Positions 22,474 to 31,352 of a stretch of 64,000 bases of DNA are shown here, piece after piece. A program made the translations under genes and the position numbers. The number at the start of each line of letters is the position of its first letter. The first letter of the stretch is position 1. The notes under the pieces were generated by a model, which saw only the letters and a list, made by a program, of their open reading frames with translations, did no database searches and was not told where the DNA came from. The stretch comes from Palsa-739 sp035532535 (lineage in GTDB: Bacteria; Actinomycetota; Thermoleophilia; Gaiellales; Gaiellaceae): positions 52,536 through 116,535 of the forward strand of contig DATKQT010000031.1 in assembly GCA_035532535.1 (NCBI GenBank). Reading direction: 5' to 3'.

Positions 22474-24746
22474 GGCGTCTTGAGTCGCTGCCTCGTCGTG
22501 AGGACGCCCTCGAACAGGTCGCCCAGCGCGCGCACACGCTCGAGCACGACGTCCATGGTGAATGCCGACGGGTCGAGCTTGTCGTCCACCTCGTCCCAGC
22601 GCAGCGGAGTCGACACCGGCGCGCCCGCACGCGGCCGCACAGAGTAGGCGGATGCGATCGTCTTGCCCTCCCCGTTCTGATTCGAGTCGATGAGCACGCC
22701 TCGCCGCTTCGACTTCGACCACTCCGTGGTGGCGAGACCGCGGTGCGTGCGTGCGATCGCGCCGGCGACGATCTCCGAGAACTCGCGCGTCTGATCGAAC
22801 GTGTAGCGCCGCTCGATCGGGACGAGCACGTGCATGCCGTCAGCGCTCGACGTCTTCGGGAAGGAAACGAGGTCGAGCGCGTCGAGCGCGGCTTTCACGA
22901 GCAGCGCGACCTGCACGGTCTCGCCGAAGCCCACATCGGGCGACGGGTCGAGATCGAAGAGCACGAAGTCCGGTCGGTCGGGGCGGTCGACTCGCGAGTA
23001 CCACGTGTTCATGTCGATGCAGCCCATGTTGGCCATCCAGAGAAGCGCGTCCTCGTCGTTCACGATCGGCGCCGAGATCAGCTTGCGCTTGCGAGGCGCC
23101 TCGCGGGTCGACACCTCGACCTCGAACCGCGGGATCCACTCCGGCATGTGCGAAGGCGCGTCCTTCTGAAAGAACGCCTTGCCGAAGGCGCCGTCCGGAT
23201 AACGGCGCATCGTGAACGACCGGTCGCGCAGGTGGGGGACGATGAAGGGCGCGACCGCGCGGTAGTAGTCGATCAGATTGCCCTTCGTGATCCCTTCGTC
23301 CGGCCAGAAGATCTTGTCGAGGTTGGTGAGCTTCACGCGAGACGCTCTCTCGGCGCGCACCTCGGGCGCCGCCTTGTCGTCGCGGAGTCCGAGATACACG
23401 GGCGCTCGGAGGTGGCCATCGTGCGTCCACTCGGCGAACTTCGCCTCCGCAACGAGCTTCGGCTGCACCCACACGACGTCCGACGCGCGCACCTTCGCCA
23501 TCTTCGGGAGAACCGCGAGCGGCGATGTGGCGCGCTTCAGCGGCTCGAGCGCCTCGAGCAGCTCGCCGATCGTCTTCTCGGTGAAGCCCGTGCCGACATT
23601 GCCGACCCAGCGCAACCTCCCGCCCTCGTTGACGGCGAGAACGAGCGCGCCGAAGCTTCGCGCCCGGCGGCCTTCACCCTTCGTGTAGCCGACGATCACG
23701 AACTCCTGCTCGCCGTGCGTCTTGATCTTCAGCCAGTCGCGGGTGCGTCGGCCCTCCGCGTAGCGCGACCCCGCCTTCTTCGCCATCACGCCTTCGAGAT
23801 GCTGCTCCTGCGCGGCCGTGAAGAGCGCCTCGCCGTCGTCGAACGCGCCGGAGATCTGCACGGTCGTCACGCGCTTGTCGAGCAGTCCCGCGAGAAGCGC
23901 ACGTCGCTCCGTCAGCGGTCGATCGAGGACCGGTTCGCCGTCGAGCTCGAGCACGTCGAAGACCTCGTACACGAGCGGAGTCCCCGGCGCGCCCTGCTGC
24001 ATCGCCGAGAAGCTCGGGCGGCCGTGCTCGTCGAGCGCGCACACCTCGCCGTCGACGACGCAGTCGGGTGACTTCGACGCGCGGCCGAGTGCCTTGGCGA
24101 CGTCGGGGAAGCGCGCGGTCAGGTCATTGCCGTTCCGGCTGACGAGCTTCGCCTCTCCGCCGCGCACGTAACCGACGGCTCGGTAGCCGTCCCACTTGAC
24201 CTCGAATGTCCAGTCGTCACCGGTCGGAAGCGCCTCCATCAGCGTCGCGAGCATCGGCCTGTAGTCGTTGCGCACCACCTGAACGGACTCGTCCTTCTTG
24301 CGAACGAGCAGCCAGTTCTGTTCCTTGCCGTCGAGATGCGCCGGGATGAGCGTCCACGTCCCGTTCAGCCGCTTCCCGTGCAGGCGGACGGTCAGTCCGC
24401 CGTCGCGTTTCTCCTCGACGAGGTCGTACGTGCCCGAGTCCCAGATCTCGACCGAGCCGGCGCCGTATTGCCCCTTCGAGATCTCGCCCTCGAAGCTTCC
24501 GTAGTCGAGGGGATGATCCTCGACGTGCACTGCGAGCGCACGCACGCCCGGCTCGAGCGGAACGCCCTTCGGCACGGCCCACGAGGCGAGCACCCCGTTG
24601 CGCTCGAGCCGGAAGTCGTAGTGCAGCCGACGGGCATCGTGCCGCTGCACGACGAACGTCGGCTGCGCTCTGCGCGACTCTCGCCCGGAGAAGGGCTCGG
24701 TCGTCCTCTTCGGATCGCGCTTGCGCTTGTACTCGTCGAGGCTCAC
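22470..24746 (-). CDS. ligD: Multifunctional DNA ligase D of bacterial NHEJ
   Basis: A 758-residue three-domain protein in the order phosphoesterase (about 1-165; FVVQRHDARRLHYDFRLE), ATP-dependent ligase (adenylated Lys184 in FEVKWDGYRA, then DGEVCALDEHG and EGVMAKKAGS), and primase-polymerase (about 470-755; DLDPSPDVGF with catalytic acids, SSADGMHVLVPI). It seals double-strand breaks with Ku. No ku gene is in the window. Domain order PE-LIG-POL differs from the mycobacterial POL-PE-LIG. GTG start. Confidence 0.95.
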   Translation of the reverse strand: MSLDEYKRKRDPKRTTEPFSGRESRRAQPTFVVQRHDARRLHYDFRLERNGVLASWAVPKGVPLEPGVRALAVHVEDHPLDYGSFEGEISKGQYGAGSVEIWDSGTYDLVEEKRDGGLTVRLHGKRLNGTWTLIPAHLDGKEQNWLLVRKKDESVQVVRNDYRPMLATLMEALPTGDDWTFEVKWDGYRAVGYVRGGEAKLVSRNGNDLTARFPDVAKALGRASKSPDCVVDGEVCALDEHGRPSFSAMQQGAPGTPLVYEVFDVLELDGEPVLDRPLTERRALLAGLLDKRVTTVQISGAFDDGEALFTAAQEQHLEGVMAKKAGSRYAEGRRTRDWLKIKTHGEQEFVIVGYTKGEGRRARSFGALVLAVNEGGRLRWVGNVGTGFTEKTIGELLEALEPLKRATSPLAVLPKMAKVRASDVVWVQPKLVAEAKFAEWTHDGHLRAPVYLGLRDDKAAPEVRAERASRVKLTNLDKIFWPDEGITKGNLIDYYRAVAPFIVPHLRDRSFTMRRYPDGAFGKAFFQKDAPSHMPEWIPRFEVEVSTREAPRKRKLISAPIVNDEDALLWMANMGCIDMNTWYSRVDRPDRPDFVLFDLDPSPDVGFGETVQVALLVKAALDALDLVSFPKTSSADGMHVLVPIERRYTFDQTREFSEIVAGAIARTHRGLATTEWSKSKRRGVLIDSNQNGEGKTIASAYSVRPRAGAPVSTPLRWDEVDDKLDPSAFTMDVVLERVRALGDLFEGVLTTRQRLKTP

Positions 24747-24946
24747 GGGGCTGTTCTAGCGAGGTTTGGGGCGCGGCAGGCCGTCAAGCGGACCTCCCCG
24801 CCTCTCCCCCGAGCGGGGGGTCAAGCGCTCGGAGCCGGCCTTTACCGGCCTCGAGTCGTACCTATGCCCTTTGCAAGCGGCGTCATGCGCCGGGGATAAG
24901 CCTGTGGACGCTGTGGACAGAACGCCGCCGAACCTACCGAAACCTC

Positions 24947-25882
24947 CTAGGCGAACACGCCGAGCGACCGAAACTTGGCCCTCCGGCGGCGGCGAAGCTC
25001 ATCGCCGGGAACGTCGACGAGGTCCTCGAGCGTCTCCCGCAGGGATTCGCCCAGAAGTTGCGCCGCAGCCTGATGGTCGGTCTGGGCACCCCCCTTCGGC
25101 TCGGGGACGATGGCGTCGATCACCCCGAGCTCGAGGCAGTGGACAGCGTCCGGCTTGAACGCGGCCGCGGCCTTTTTTGCCTGGGAGGCGTCGCGCCACA
25201 GGATCATGGCACAGCCCTCCGGGGAGATGACCGAGTAGATGGCGTTCTCCTGCATGAGCACCCGGTCGGCGAGCGCGATCGCGATCGCTCCGCCCGAGCC
25301 TCCCTCCCCGATCACGCACGCGACCGTCGGGACGGTGAGCCGGGCCATCACCGCCTGCGACTCGGCGATCGCGCCGCCCTGACCGTGCTGCTCGGCGTCC
25401 ACGCCCGGGTAGGCGCCCGGTGTGTCGACGAGCGAGATCACGGGGAAGCCGTGTGTCTCGGCGATCTTCATCGCGCGCATTGCCTTCGCGTAGCCCTCGG
25501 GGTTCGACATCCCGAAGCGCCGCTCCGACCGCTGGTGGATGTCGCGCCCCTTCTGCTGGCCGATGAGCACGACCGTGCGGCCGTGGAGCTTGCCGAGCCC
25601 CGCGATCATCGCGGCATCGTCGCCTCGCCGGTGGTCGCCGTGCAGCTCGAACCAGTCGTCGAGGAGCGCCTCGACGTAGTCGAGCGTGTACGGACGATCG
25701 GGATGGCGCGCGAGCTCGACGGAACGCCAGATGTCGTCGCCGGTCGGCTCTTCCCCGATGCGATCGAGCTGACGTTGCAAGCGCTGCAGCTCGCCCGAGA
25801 GCTTCGCGCCGCCGAGCAGGGACACGCTGCGCAGCCGGCTGAGTCGGTCGCGCAGGCGCAGCTCGTGCTCAGACGGGGGCAT
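24947..25882 (-). CDS. accA: Acetyl-CoA carboxylase carboxyltransferase subunit alpha
   Basis: Moves CO2 from carboxybiotin to acetyl-CoA, with AccD, making malonyl-CoA. A 311-residue crotonase-fold protein: DDWFELHGDHRRGDDAAMIAG, QQKGRDIHQRSERRFGM, SLVDTPGAYPGVDAEQHGQG and IGEGGSGGAIAIALADRVLM. The ATG overlaps the accD end by 14 bases. A two-gene bacterial-type carboxyltransferase (rather than the fused actinobacterial AccD5 kind) is notable for an actinobacterium. accB and accC are elsewhere. Confidence 0.95.
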   Translation of the reverse strand: MPPSEHELRLRDRLSRLRSVSLLGGAKLSGELQRLQRQLDRIGEEPTGDDIWRSVELARHPDRPYTLDYVEALLDDWFELHGDHRRGDDAAMIAGLGKLHGRTVVLIGQQKGRDIHQRSERRFGMSNPEGYAKAMRAMKIAETHGFPVISLVDTPGAYPGVDAEQHGQGGAIAESQAVMARLTVPTVACVIGEGGSGGAIAIALADRVLMQENAIYSVISPEGCAMILWRDASQAKKAAAAFKPDAVHCLELGVIDAIVPEPKGGAQTDHQAAAQLLGESLRETLEDLVDVPGDELRRRRRAKFRSLGVFA

Positions 25883-26705
25883 TGAAGATCCTCAGGAGGC
25901 GGCCGAGCGTCGGACGCAGCTCCGGTCGGGGGACGATCGCATCGATCTGGCCGAAGCGGAGGTTCTGCTCGGCGCGGCCGAAGTCGTCGGAGAGCTTCTC
26001 GCGGGTCAGCTCCTGCACGACCCGCGGGCCGGCAAACGACATGAGCGCACCCGGCTCGGCGAGCAGCACGTCGCCGAGCGTGGCGAAGCTCGCGAGCACC
26101 CCACCGGTCGTCGGATGGGCCATGACGCTGAGCATCGCCTGACCGGCGTCGTGCAGATCCTCGACGGCGCACACCGTCTTCGGCAGCTGCATGAGCGCGA
26201 GGATCCCCTCCTGCATGCGTGCCCCGCCGGAGCTCGTCACGGTCACGAGCGGAACGCCACGCTCGGCTGCCGAGTCGCAGGCGCGGGAGAACTTCTCGCC
26301 GACGGCGCTCCCCATCGAGCCGCCCATGAACGCGAAGTCCATGATTGCGAGCTCGCAGCTACGCCCTTCGATCGAGCCCTGCCCGATCACGATCGCGTCT
26401 GCCAGTCCGGTCGACATCTCCGCCTCGGCGAGCCGCTCCGTGTACGGGCGCAGGTCGAAGAAGCCGAGCGGATCCTCGGAGTGCAGGTCGGCGGCTTCCT
26501 CGTAAAAGGTCCCGTCGTCCACGAGCGAGGCGATGCGCGCCCGCGCCCGCATCGGGAAATGGTGCCCGCACTGCGCACAAACCCACTGGGCCCGCTCGAG
26601 CTCGTCGTCCCGGTAGTGGGAATGACAGCCCGGGCAGGTGTTCGGGTGCTTGGGCGGCGGCGCCGGCTTGTCCTCGGTCTCGATCGAGACGTCGATCTTG
26701 GCCAC
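25869..26705 (-). CDS. accD: Acetyl-CoA carboxylase carboxyltransferase subunit beta
   Basis: A 278-residue partner of AccA. It has the N-terminal zinc ribbon (CPGCHSHYRDDELERAQW then CAQCGHHF) and the crotonase core with MDFAFMGGSMGSAVGEKF, TSSGGARMQEGILALMQL and AHPTTGGVLASFA. It is the first gene of the accD-accA pair. The GTG is preceded by TAAGCT six bases upstream, again consistent with a leaderless message. Confidence 0.95.
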   Translation of the reverse strand: MAKIDVSIETEDKPAPPPKHPNTCPGCHSHYRDDELERAQWVCAQCGHHFPMRARARIASLVDDGTFYEEAADLHSEDPLGFFDLRPYTERLAEAEMSTGLADAIVIGQGSIEGRSCELAIMDFAFMGGSMGSAVGEKFSRACDSAAERGVPLVTVTSSGGARMQEGILALMQLPKTVCAVEDLHDAGQAMLSVMAHPTTGGVLASFATLGDVLLAEPGALMSFAGPRVVQELTREKLSDDFGRAEQNLRFGQIDAIVPRPELRPTLGRLLRIFNAPV

Positions 26706-26711
26706 GTCGCT

Positions 26712-26717
26712 AGCTTA
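26712..26717 (-). promoter_or_regulatory. -10 box (TAAGCT) of accD-accA
   Basis: TAAGCT on the minus strand, six bases before the accD GTG. No Shine-Dalgarno is present. Confidence 0.4.
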
Positions 26718-26753
26718 GACCGGCGTCGCCGCTCGGGAGTTGCGGCGGGGGCG

Positions 26754-27524
26754 CTAAAGGCCGACCGCTGCGCAGAGCCGCTCGAGCGGCTCGACATTGG
26801 CGGGGTCGGGCGCGAGGCCGGTGAGACCCATTCCGGCAATGGTCACGCCGCTCTCGCGGATCCGTCCCAGCCGCAGCTCGAGGTCGGCGAGCGCCGGGCC
26901 GTGCGGCTCCGGCATGAAGACGGTGAGCTCGTCCGGGTCGAGGACGTCGCAATCGAGCGCCACGTACACGGCCGACACCTGTCCCAGCACCCGGTCGACG
27001 TCGTCGTCGATCCCGGCTGCGTCGATGAACTCGATCTCGGGCGGGTCGAGGTTCCGGGCGCCGACGAGAGCGACGTCGGCAACGTCGACCGCGCCGCCGT
27101 CGAGGAGCATGCGCAGGGGCATCCCCCACTGGTTGCCGGACGGCGAGCTCTCCGGCGTGTTCAGGTCGCCGTGCGCGTCGAGCCAGATCACACCGAGCCG
27201 CTCGTGCCGCGCGCCGAGACCTTCGACGGCGCCGATGTGCGAGCAACAGCACCCGCCCAGAACGAGCGGACGCTCCGGCAGGTCGGAGGCAACGGCGAGC
27301 GTCTGCGCAACGAGCGAGTCCTCTTCGACCACCGACGCCTCCGGATAGTCGAGCGGCAGCCGTGCAGCCTCCACCATCTCCTCGCCGCCGTCGCCCCAGG
27401 CGCGCGGGACGCGAACGAGGCCGGCTGCAAACGTCCGGCCGCACGAATGGCACTCGTAGCCGAGGCCGACCGCGACCGCGGTGTGTGCCCGGCAGGTCGG
27501 GCACTTCGCGCGCAGGATGCTCAT
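26754..27524 (-). CDS. Arginase-family protein with N-terminal zinc ribbon
   Basis: A 256-residue protein. Residues 1-30 form a CPTC...CHSC zinc ribbon; the rest is an ureohydrolase (arginase/agmatinase) fold with WLDAHGDLNTPES and ALDCDVLDPDELTVFMPEPHG, the two conserved metal-binding loops. The first loop, normally GGDH, reads GGCCCSHIGA, so the usual Asp and His are cysteines. Activity as an amidinohydrolase is therefore uncertain. The ATG overlaps the GNAT stop (ATGA). Third gene of a HAD-GNAT-arginase-like operon. Confidence 0.8.
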   Translation of the reverse strand: MSILRAKCPTCRAHTAVAVGLGYECHSCGRTFAAGLVRVPRAWGDGGEEMVEAARLPLDYPEASVVEEDSLVAQTLAVASDLPERPLVLGGCCCSHIGAVEGLGARHERLGVIWLDAHGDLNTPESSPSGNQWGMPLRMLLDGGAVDVADVALVGARNLDPPEIEFIDAAGIDDDVDRVLGQVSAVYVALDCDVLDPDELTVFMPEPHGPALADLELRLGRIRESGVTIAGMGLTGLAPDPANVEPLERLCAAVGL

Positions 27525-28414
27525 GCGCCGTTCTTCTCGAAGACGACGTTGGCGCTCTCCACCGTCATTCCCACGCGCTCGTACAGCTTCGTCGCCCCCG
27601 TCGGGCTGTCCGCGTCGACGCCGAGCGAGACACGATGAAGGCCGCGCCGCCAGAACTCTGCGAACGTCCGGTAGAGGAGCGCCTTCCCGAGGCCCCGGCC
27701 GCGCCACGGACGGCGCACGCCGAGCAGCCCGACGTACCCGGCCGTCTCGCGCGCCTCGTTGCGCGCGACTGCGGCGATCTCGGCGCCGTCGCGGACGACG
27801 AACCACAGATGCCCGTGCTCGTCCTGGTCCTGGCCCTTTCGCATCGCCCACCACTCGTCGAATGGAAGCCCGCTCCATTCCCAGTGATCCTGAAACGCTT
27901 CCTCCGTGGCGTGATGGAAGGCGCGTGCATCCTCCGCACGGAACGGCTCGAGGACGAGCGGCGCAGGAACCTTGGGGACGACCGGCTCCGCGTCGAGCTC
28001 GATCGCCATCTCGTAGAAGCGGCGCACCTCGCGATACCCACGAGAGACGAAGAGCGCCGCCGCGTCGGCGTCGTCGGCGAGCGTGAACGCGTGGGTCTTC
28101 CCGACGCCGTGGCGCGCGGCGGCTTCTTCGCCGCGCTCGACGAGCATCGCGCCGAGCCCCCGGTGCTTCGCGCCCTGAGCGACGATCCCGATGCTCGTCC
28201 CGATACCGCCCCAGACCTGGAACCACCCGAGCGCGACGGGAGCTCCGTTCTCCTCGTACAGCCACGAGTCGTGTTCGAGATCGGCGCGGGTCCACCACGA
28301 TGCGACCTCTTCCGCAGTGATGTGCGACGGCCGGCCGCGGAGTGCTTCTTCATCCGCCCGCGCCAGCGCCGCGACGAGCGGCGCGTCCGGGGGCACGATC
28401 GGGCGCTCGTTCAC
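27521..28414 (-). CDS. Tandem-domain GNAT acetyltransferase
   Basis: A 297-residue protein with two GNAT domains, like mycothiol synthase in layout. Acetyl-CoA loops: first VAQGAKHRGLGAMLVERG (about 78-95), second GVRRPWRGRGLGKALLYRT (about 233-251). The second fits the Q/RxxGxG/A motif better, so it is likely the active half. Substrate unknown; a mycothiol synthase role is possible but no mshA/B/C is nearby. GTG start overlapping the HAD stop (GTGA). Confidence 0.85.
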   Translation of the reverse strand: MNERPIVPPDAPLVAALARADEEALRGRPSHITAEEVASWWTRADLEHDSWLYEENGAPVALGWFQVWGGIGTSIGIVAQGAKHRGLGAMLVERGEEAAARHGVGKTHAFTLADDADAAALFVSRGYREVRRFYEMAIELDAEPVVPKVPAPLVLEPFRAEDARAFHHATEEAFQDHWEWSGLPFDEWWAMRKGQDQDEHGHLWFVVRDGAEIAAVARNEARETAGYVGLLGVRRPWRGRGLGKALLYRTFAEFWRRGLHRVSLGVDADSPTGATKLYERVGMTVESANVVFEKNGA

Positions 28415-29055
28415 GGGACGAGCGAGTCGAGAGCGCCGGCGAGGCTCGAGAGTGAGAGCAGCTCGACGTCGGGCCGCGGCTGCGCCTCCTCGCCGAGCCG
28501 GTTGACCCAGATCGTGCGCAGACCGAGCTCCCGCGCCGGCGCGACGTCGTGGAAGAGGCTCGCACCCACGTGCACGTGGCCCGCGCGATCGGCGCCGGTT
28601 CGCGCGAAGAACTCATCCCAGTGACCGTGGGCCGGCTTGTAGGAGCCGATCTCGGATGCGACGATCGCGAACTCGAACGGAACCCCGATGCGCTCCATCG
28701 ACGCGTCGATGAAGTCGCGGTCGGTGTTGGAGAGGATCGCGAGCTTCCAGCCTGCCGCACGCGCCTCCTCGAGCGACGTGCGGACCTCGGGGAACACGGG
28801 CCAGCCCGGCAAGGAGCGGCCGAGCGCGTCCTGCTCCTCCACCGGCACGTCTCCGAGTCGCGAGAGCGTGATCGCAAGCACGTCGCGGTAGCTCCGCGTC
28901 GGCTCCTCCCGCTGCACTTGCGGCTCGACCTCGTGGTAGCGATGCAGCATCGTGGACGCCCGGTCGGCGCCGAAGAGCCGCTCGAGCTCGCGGCCGATGC
29001 CGCCGTTCCAGTCGATCAGCGTGCCGTAGCAGTCGAACGTCGCCCAGCGGTCCAT
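28411..29055 (-). CDS. HAD-superfamily hydrolase, haloacid-dehalogenase-like
   Basis: A 214-residue HAD protein: motif I TFDCYGTLIDWNGG (nucleophile Asp, with CYGTL as in 2-haloacid dehalogenases), motif II LSNTDRDFI, motif III Lys in EIGSYKPAHGHW, and motif IV region GASLFHDVAPARELG. Substrate unknown. MDRWATFD at 29055 is preferred to two ATGs just upstream. It is the first gene of the three-gene operon and starts 10 bp from the divergent cupin gene. Confidence 0.85.
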   Translation of the reverse strand: MDRWATFDCYGTLIDWNGGIGRELERLFGADRASTMLHRYHEVEPQVQREEPTRSYRDVLAITLSRLGDVPVEEQDALGRSLPGWPVFPEVRTSLEEARAAGWKLAILSNTDRDFIDASMERIGVPFEFAIVASEIGSYKPAHGHWDEFFARTGADRAGHVHVGASLFHDVAPARELGLRTIWVNRLGEEAQPRPDVELLSLSSLAGALDSLVP

Positions 29056-29068
29056 ACTGCGCATCATG
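29053..29068. promoter_or_regulatory. Interlocked divergent leaderless promoters (HAD operon and cupin)
   Basis: Start codons of divergent genes lie 10 bp apart. CATACT (29053-29058) is seven bases before the plus-strand ATG, and CATGAT (minus strand, 29068-29063) is seven bases before the minus-strand ATG. Each -10 overlaps the start codon of the opposite gene. Confidence 0.4.
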
Positions 29069-29440
29069 GCTGATCAGGCACGGCACTACCGCTGGGACGA
29101 CCTCCCCCGCGAGGAGCTCAATCCGCTCCTCGGCCGCCGCCTCATCACGGGCGGCGACATGATGATCGCGCACGTCTACCTGAAGAAGGGCTGCATCGTC
29201 CCCAAGCACGAACACCACAACGAGCAGCTCACGTACGTGCTCGAAGGGTGTCTGCGCTTCCGGCTCGGCGAGGACGGTGACCCGGTCGTCGACGTGAACG
29301 CCGGCGAGGTGCTCTGGATCCCGCGCAACCTCCCACACGAGGCGGAGGCGCTGGAGGACACGCTGGACGTCGACGTCTTCAACCCGCCGCGTCAGGACTG
29401 GCTCGATGGGAGTGACGCGTACCTCAGGCGGCCGGCCTGA
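29066..29440 (+). CDS. Cupin-domain protein
   Basis: A 124-residue single cupin: KKGCIVPKHEHHNEQLTYVLEG is motif 1 (metal-ligand histidines and Glu) and GEVLWIPRNLPHEAEAL motif 2. Likely binds a metal and a small ligand; role unknown. No Shine-Dalgarno; a CATACT -10 seven bases upstream implies a leaderless message. The end overlaps the convergent YgjP-like gene by 17 bases. Confidence 0.85.
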   Translation: MADQARHYRWDDLPREELNPLLGRRLITGGDMMIAHVYLKKGCIVPKHEHHNEQLTYVLEGCLRFRLGEDGDPVVDVNAGEVLWIPRNLPHEAEALEDTLDVDVFNPPRQDWLDGSDAYLRRPA

Positions 29441-29975
29441 AGGCGAGCAGCTCCGGCCCATGCGTGTCGAGCCAGACCTTTTGATCGCGCCAGTCGGGGC
29501 GGCGGGTCTCGACGAGGCGCCAGAAGCGGCGCGAGTGGTTCGCCTCACGCAGGTGGCAGAGCTCGTGCACGACGACGTAGTCGAGCACCTCGAACGGCGC
29601 GAGCACGAGGCGCCAGTTGAACGACAGGTTGCCTGAGGCGGAGCACGACCCCCAGCGCGTGCGCTGGTCGCGGATCTGGATGCGACCCACCTCGACGTCG
29701 AGCGCGGTGGCTTCGTCCTCGACGAGCATCGCGACGAGCTCGCGCGCGGCGCGGCGGCCCTCCATCTCCGAGACAGCGTGCGGATCGAGCTTGAGCCGGG
29801 GACGCTGACGCCCTCGTTCGGTGGCGAGCCAGTCCCGATGGGCGTGCAGAACGCGATCGATCTCCCGGTCGGACATCCCCGTGGGCACGGTGAGCCGCGC
29901 GGGCCCGCCCCACGGCACATCGATCGTCCAGCGTCGCGCGCGCCGCGACCGGCGCACCACTACGAGCTCGTCCAA
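29424..29975 (-). CDS. YgjP-like metallopeptidase (DUF45)
   Basis: About 183 residues. The zinc site is VVHELCHLREANHSRRFWRLV (HExxH plus the third His), and TRWGSCSASGNLSFNWRLVLAP is the family signature. Known members are small WLM/SprT-like metal proteases of unclear substrate. The TTG at 29975 (MDELVVVRRSRRARR) is likelier than a GTG at 30080, which adds an Arg-rich low-complexity stretch. It follows the fab operon on the same strand. Confidence 0.82.
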   Translation of the reverse strand: MDELVVVRRSRRARRWTIDVPWGGPARLTVPTGMSDREIDRVLHAHRDWLATERGRQRPRLKLDPHAVSEMEGRRAARELVAMLVEDEATALDVEVGRIQIRDQRTRWGSCSASGNLSFNWRLVLAPFEVLDYVVVHELCHLREANHSRRFWRLVETRRPDWRDQKVWLDTHGPELLAFRPAA

Positions 29976-29986
29976 TCGAAACGAGG

Positions 29987-30082
29987 CTACTGGTGCTTGC
30001 GGATGACGACCCGCCGCACCGACTCGTCGGCGTCGACCGTCAGGCCGCGCAGGTCTCCTGCGCGTCCGTCTGAACTGCACAC
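29987..30082 (-). CDS. Candidate 31-residue small protein after fabF
   Basis: A GTG ORF starting two bases after the fabF stop and encoding MCSSDGRAGDLRGLTVDADE, then SVRRVVIRKHQ. The composition and codon choice look protein-like (charged, Val/Asp rich), and it fills most of the gap between fabF and the YgjP-like gene. An overlapping frame gives the Arg-rich extension of the YgjP-like gene; only one of them is likely real. No homology known to me. Confidence 0.3.
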   Translation of the reverse strand: MCSSDGRAGDLRGLTVDADESVRRVVIRKHQ

Positions 30083-30083
30083 C

Positions 30084-31352
30084 TCAAGCGCTGAACTTTC
30101 GCACGACGACGCAGGCGTTATGCCCACCGAAGCCGAACGAGTTGTTGATCGCGACGCTGATGTCCGCCTTGCGCGCGACGTTCGGCACATAGTCGAGATC
30201 GCACTCTGGATCTTCGAACTCGTAGTTGATCGTCGGTGGCAGCAAGCCTTCGTACACGGCGAGCGTCGTGAACAGCGCCTCGACCGCGCCGGCGCCGCCG
30301 AGACAGTGCCCGGTCGCTCCCTTCGTCCCCGAGATCGCGATGCGGCGCGCGTCCTCTTCGCCGAGCGCAAGCTTGATGACACGGGTCTCGCTCGAGTCGC
30401 CGATCGGCGTCGACGTCGCGTGCGCGTTCACGTAGTCGACTTCGTGGGGGCCGATGCCTGCGTCGGCCATCGCCATCTTCAGCGCGCGCGCGGGATTGAC
30501 GCCCGTCGGATCGGGCTCGGTGATGTGGCTCGCGTCCGCCGACACGCCGTACCCCGCGATCTCGCCGTAAATCTTCGCGCCGCGCGCACGTGCATGCTCG
30601 AGCTCTTCGAGCACGAGGACCGCCGAGGCTTCACCCATCACGAAGCCGTCGCGCTTCGCGTCGAACGGTCGCGAGGCATGCACGGGATCGTCGTTGCGCC
30701 GCGAGAGCGCGCGCATCGCACCGAAACCTGCGATACCGACCTTGTTGATCGCCGCTTCCGTGCCGCCGCAGAACATCACGTCCGCGCGACCCAGTCGGAT
30801 CGCGTCGGTACCGTCACCGATCGCCATGTTCGACGCCGCGCACGCCGTGCACTGCGAGGCAAGCGGGCCCTTCGTACCGAGCTCCATCGACACCCAGCCT
30901 GCACCCATGTTGGGAATGATCGACGGGATCGCAAACGGGTTGACACGATCCGGACCGCGGTCGCGCAGCGTGTCGTGGCAGTCCTGGAACGACGTCAGGC
31001 CGCCGATGCCGGTGGCGATGGCGGCGCCGACGCGATCTGCCTCCCTGGCAATGTCGAGGCCGCAATCGGCTTCGGCCTGGCGCGCCGCGGCGACGACGAG
31101 CTGGGCGAACCGGTCCATGCGCCGCGCCTGCTTGTGGTCGATCCACTCCGACGGGTTGAAGTCCTTCACCTCGCACGCGAACGTGACCGGGTAGTCGGTG
31201 GTGTCGAAATGGGTGATCGGCCCTGCGCCGGACTCGCCCCGGACGAGGGCGTCCCAGCTCGAGCGCACGTCGTTCCCCAGCGGGGTGACCGCACCCATGC
31301 CGGTGATGACGACGCGCCTGCGCCCGTTGAGTGAACCGTTGTCGCCCGTCAC
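30084..31352 (-). CDS. fabF: Beta-ketoacyl-ACP synthase II
   Basis: Elongating condensing enzyme of type II fatty acid synthesis. 422 residues; active-site Cys in SQCTACAASNMAIGDG, His in NAHATSTPIGD, Lys/His in KGATGHCLGGAGAVEALF, and the C-terminal NNSFGFGGHNACVV. The GTG overlaps the fabG stop (GTGA), fixing the start; the longer frame is a fabG shadow. Last of the fabZ-H-D-G-F operon. No acyl carrier protein gene sits between fabG and fabF. Confidence 0.96.
   Translation of the reverse strand: MTGDNGSLNGRRRVVITGMGAVTPLGNDVRSSWDALVRGESGAGPITHFDTTDYPVTFACEVKDFNPSEWIDHKQARRMDRFAQLVVAAARQAEADCGLDIAREADRVGAAIATGIGGLTSFQDCHDTLRDRGPDRVNPFAIPSIIPNMGAGWVSMELGTKGPLASQCTACAASNMAIGDGTDAIRLGRADVMFCGGTEAAINKVGIAGFGAMRALSRRNDDPVHASRPFDAKRDGFVMGEASAVLVLEELEHARARGAKIYGEIAGYGVSADASHITEPDPTGVNPARALKMAMADAGIGPHEVDYVNAHATSTPIGDSSETRVIKLALGEEDARRIAISGTKGATGHCLGGAGAVEALFTTLAVYEGLLPPTINYEFEDPECDLDYVPNVARKADISVAINNSFGFGGHNACVVVRKFSA

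Noticed and set aside
24903..24918. Two TGTGGAC units nine bases apart as DnaA boxes
   Set aside because: They match the 9-mer only partly and lie between ligD and accA, far from the replication genes; likely chance in a GC-rich gap.
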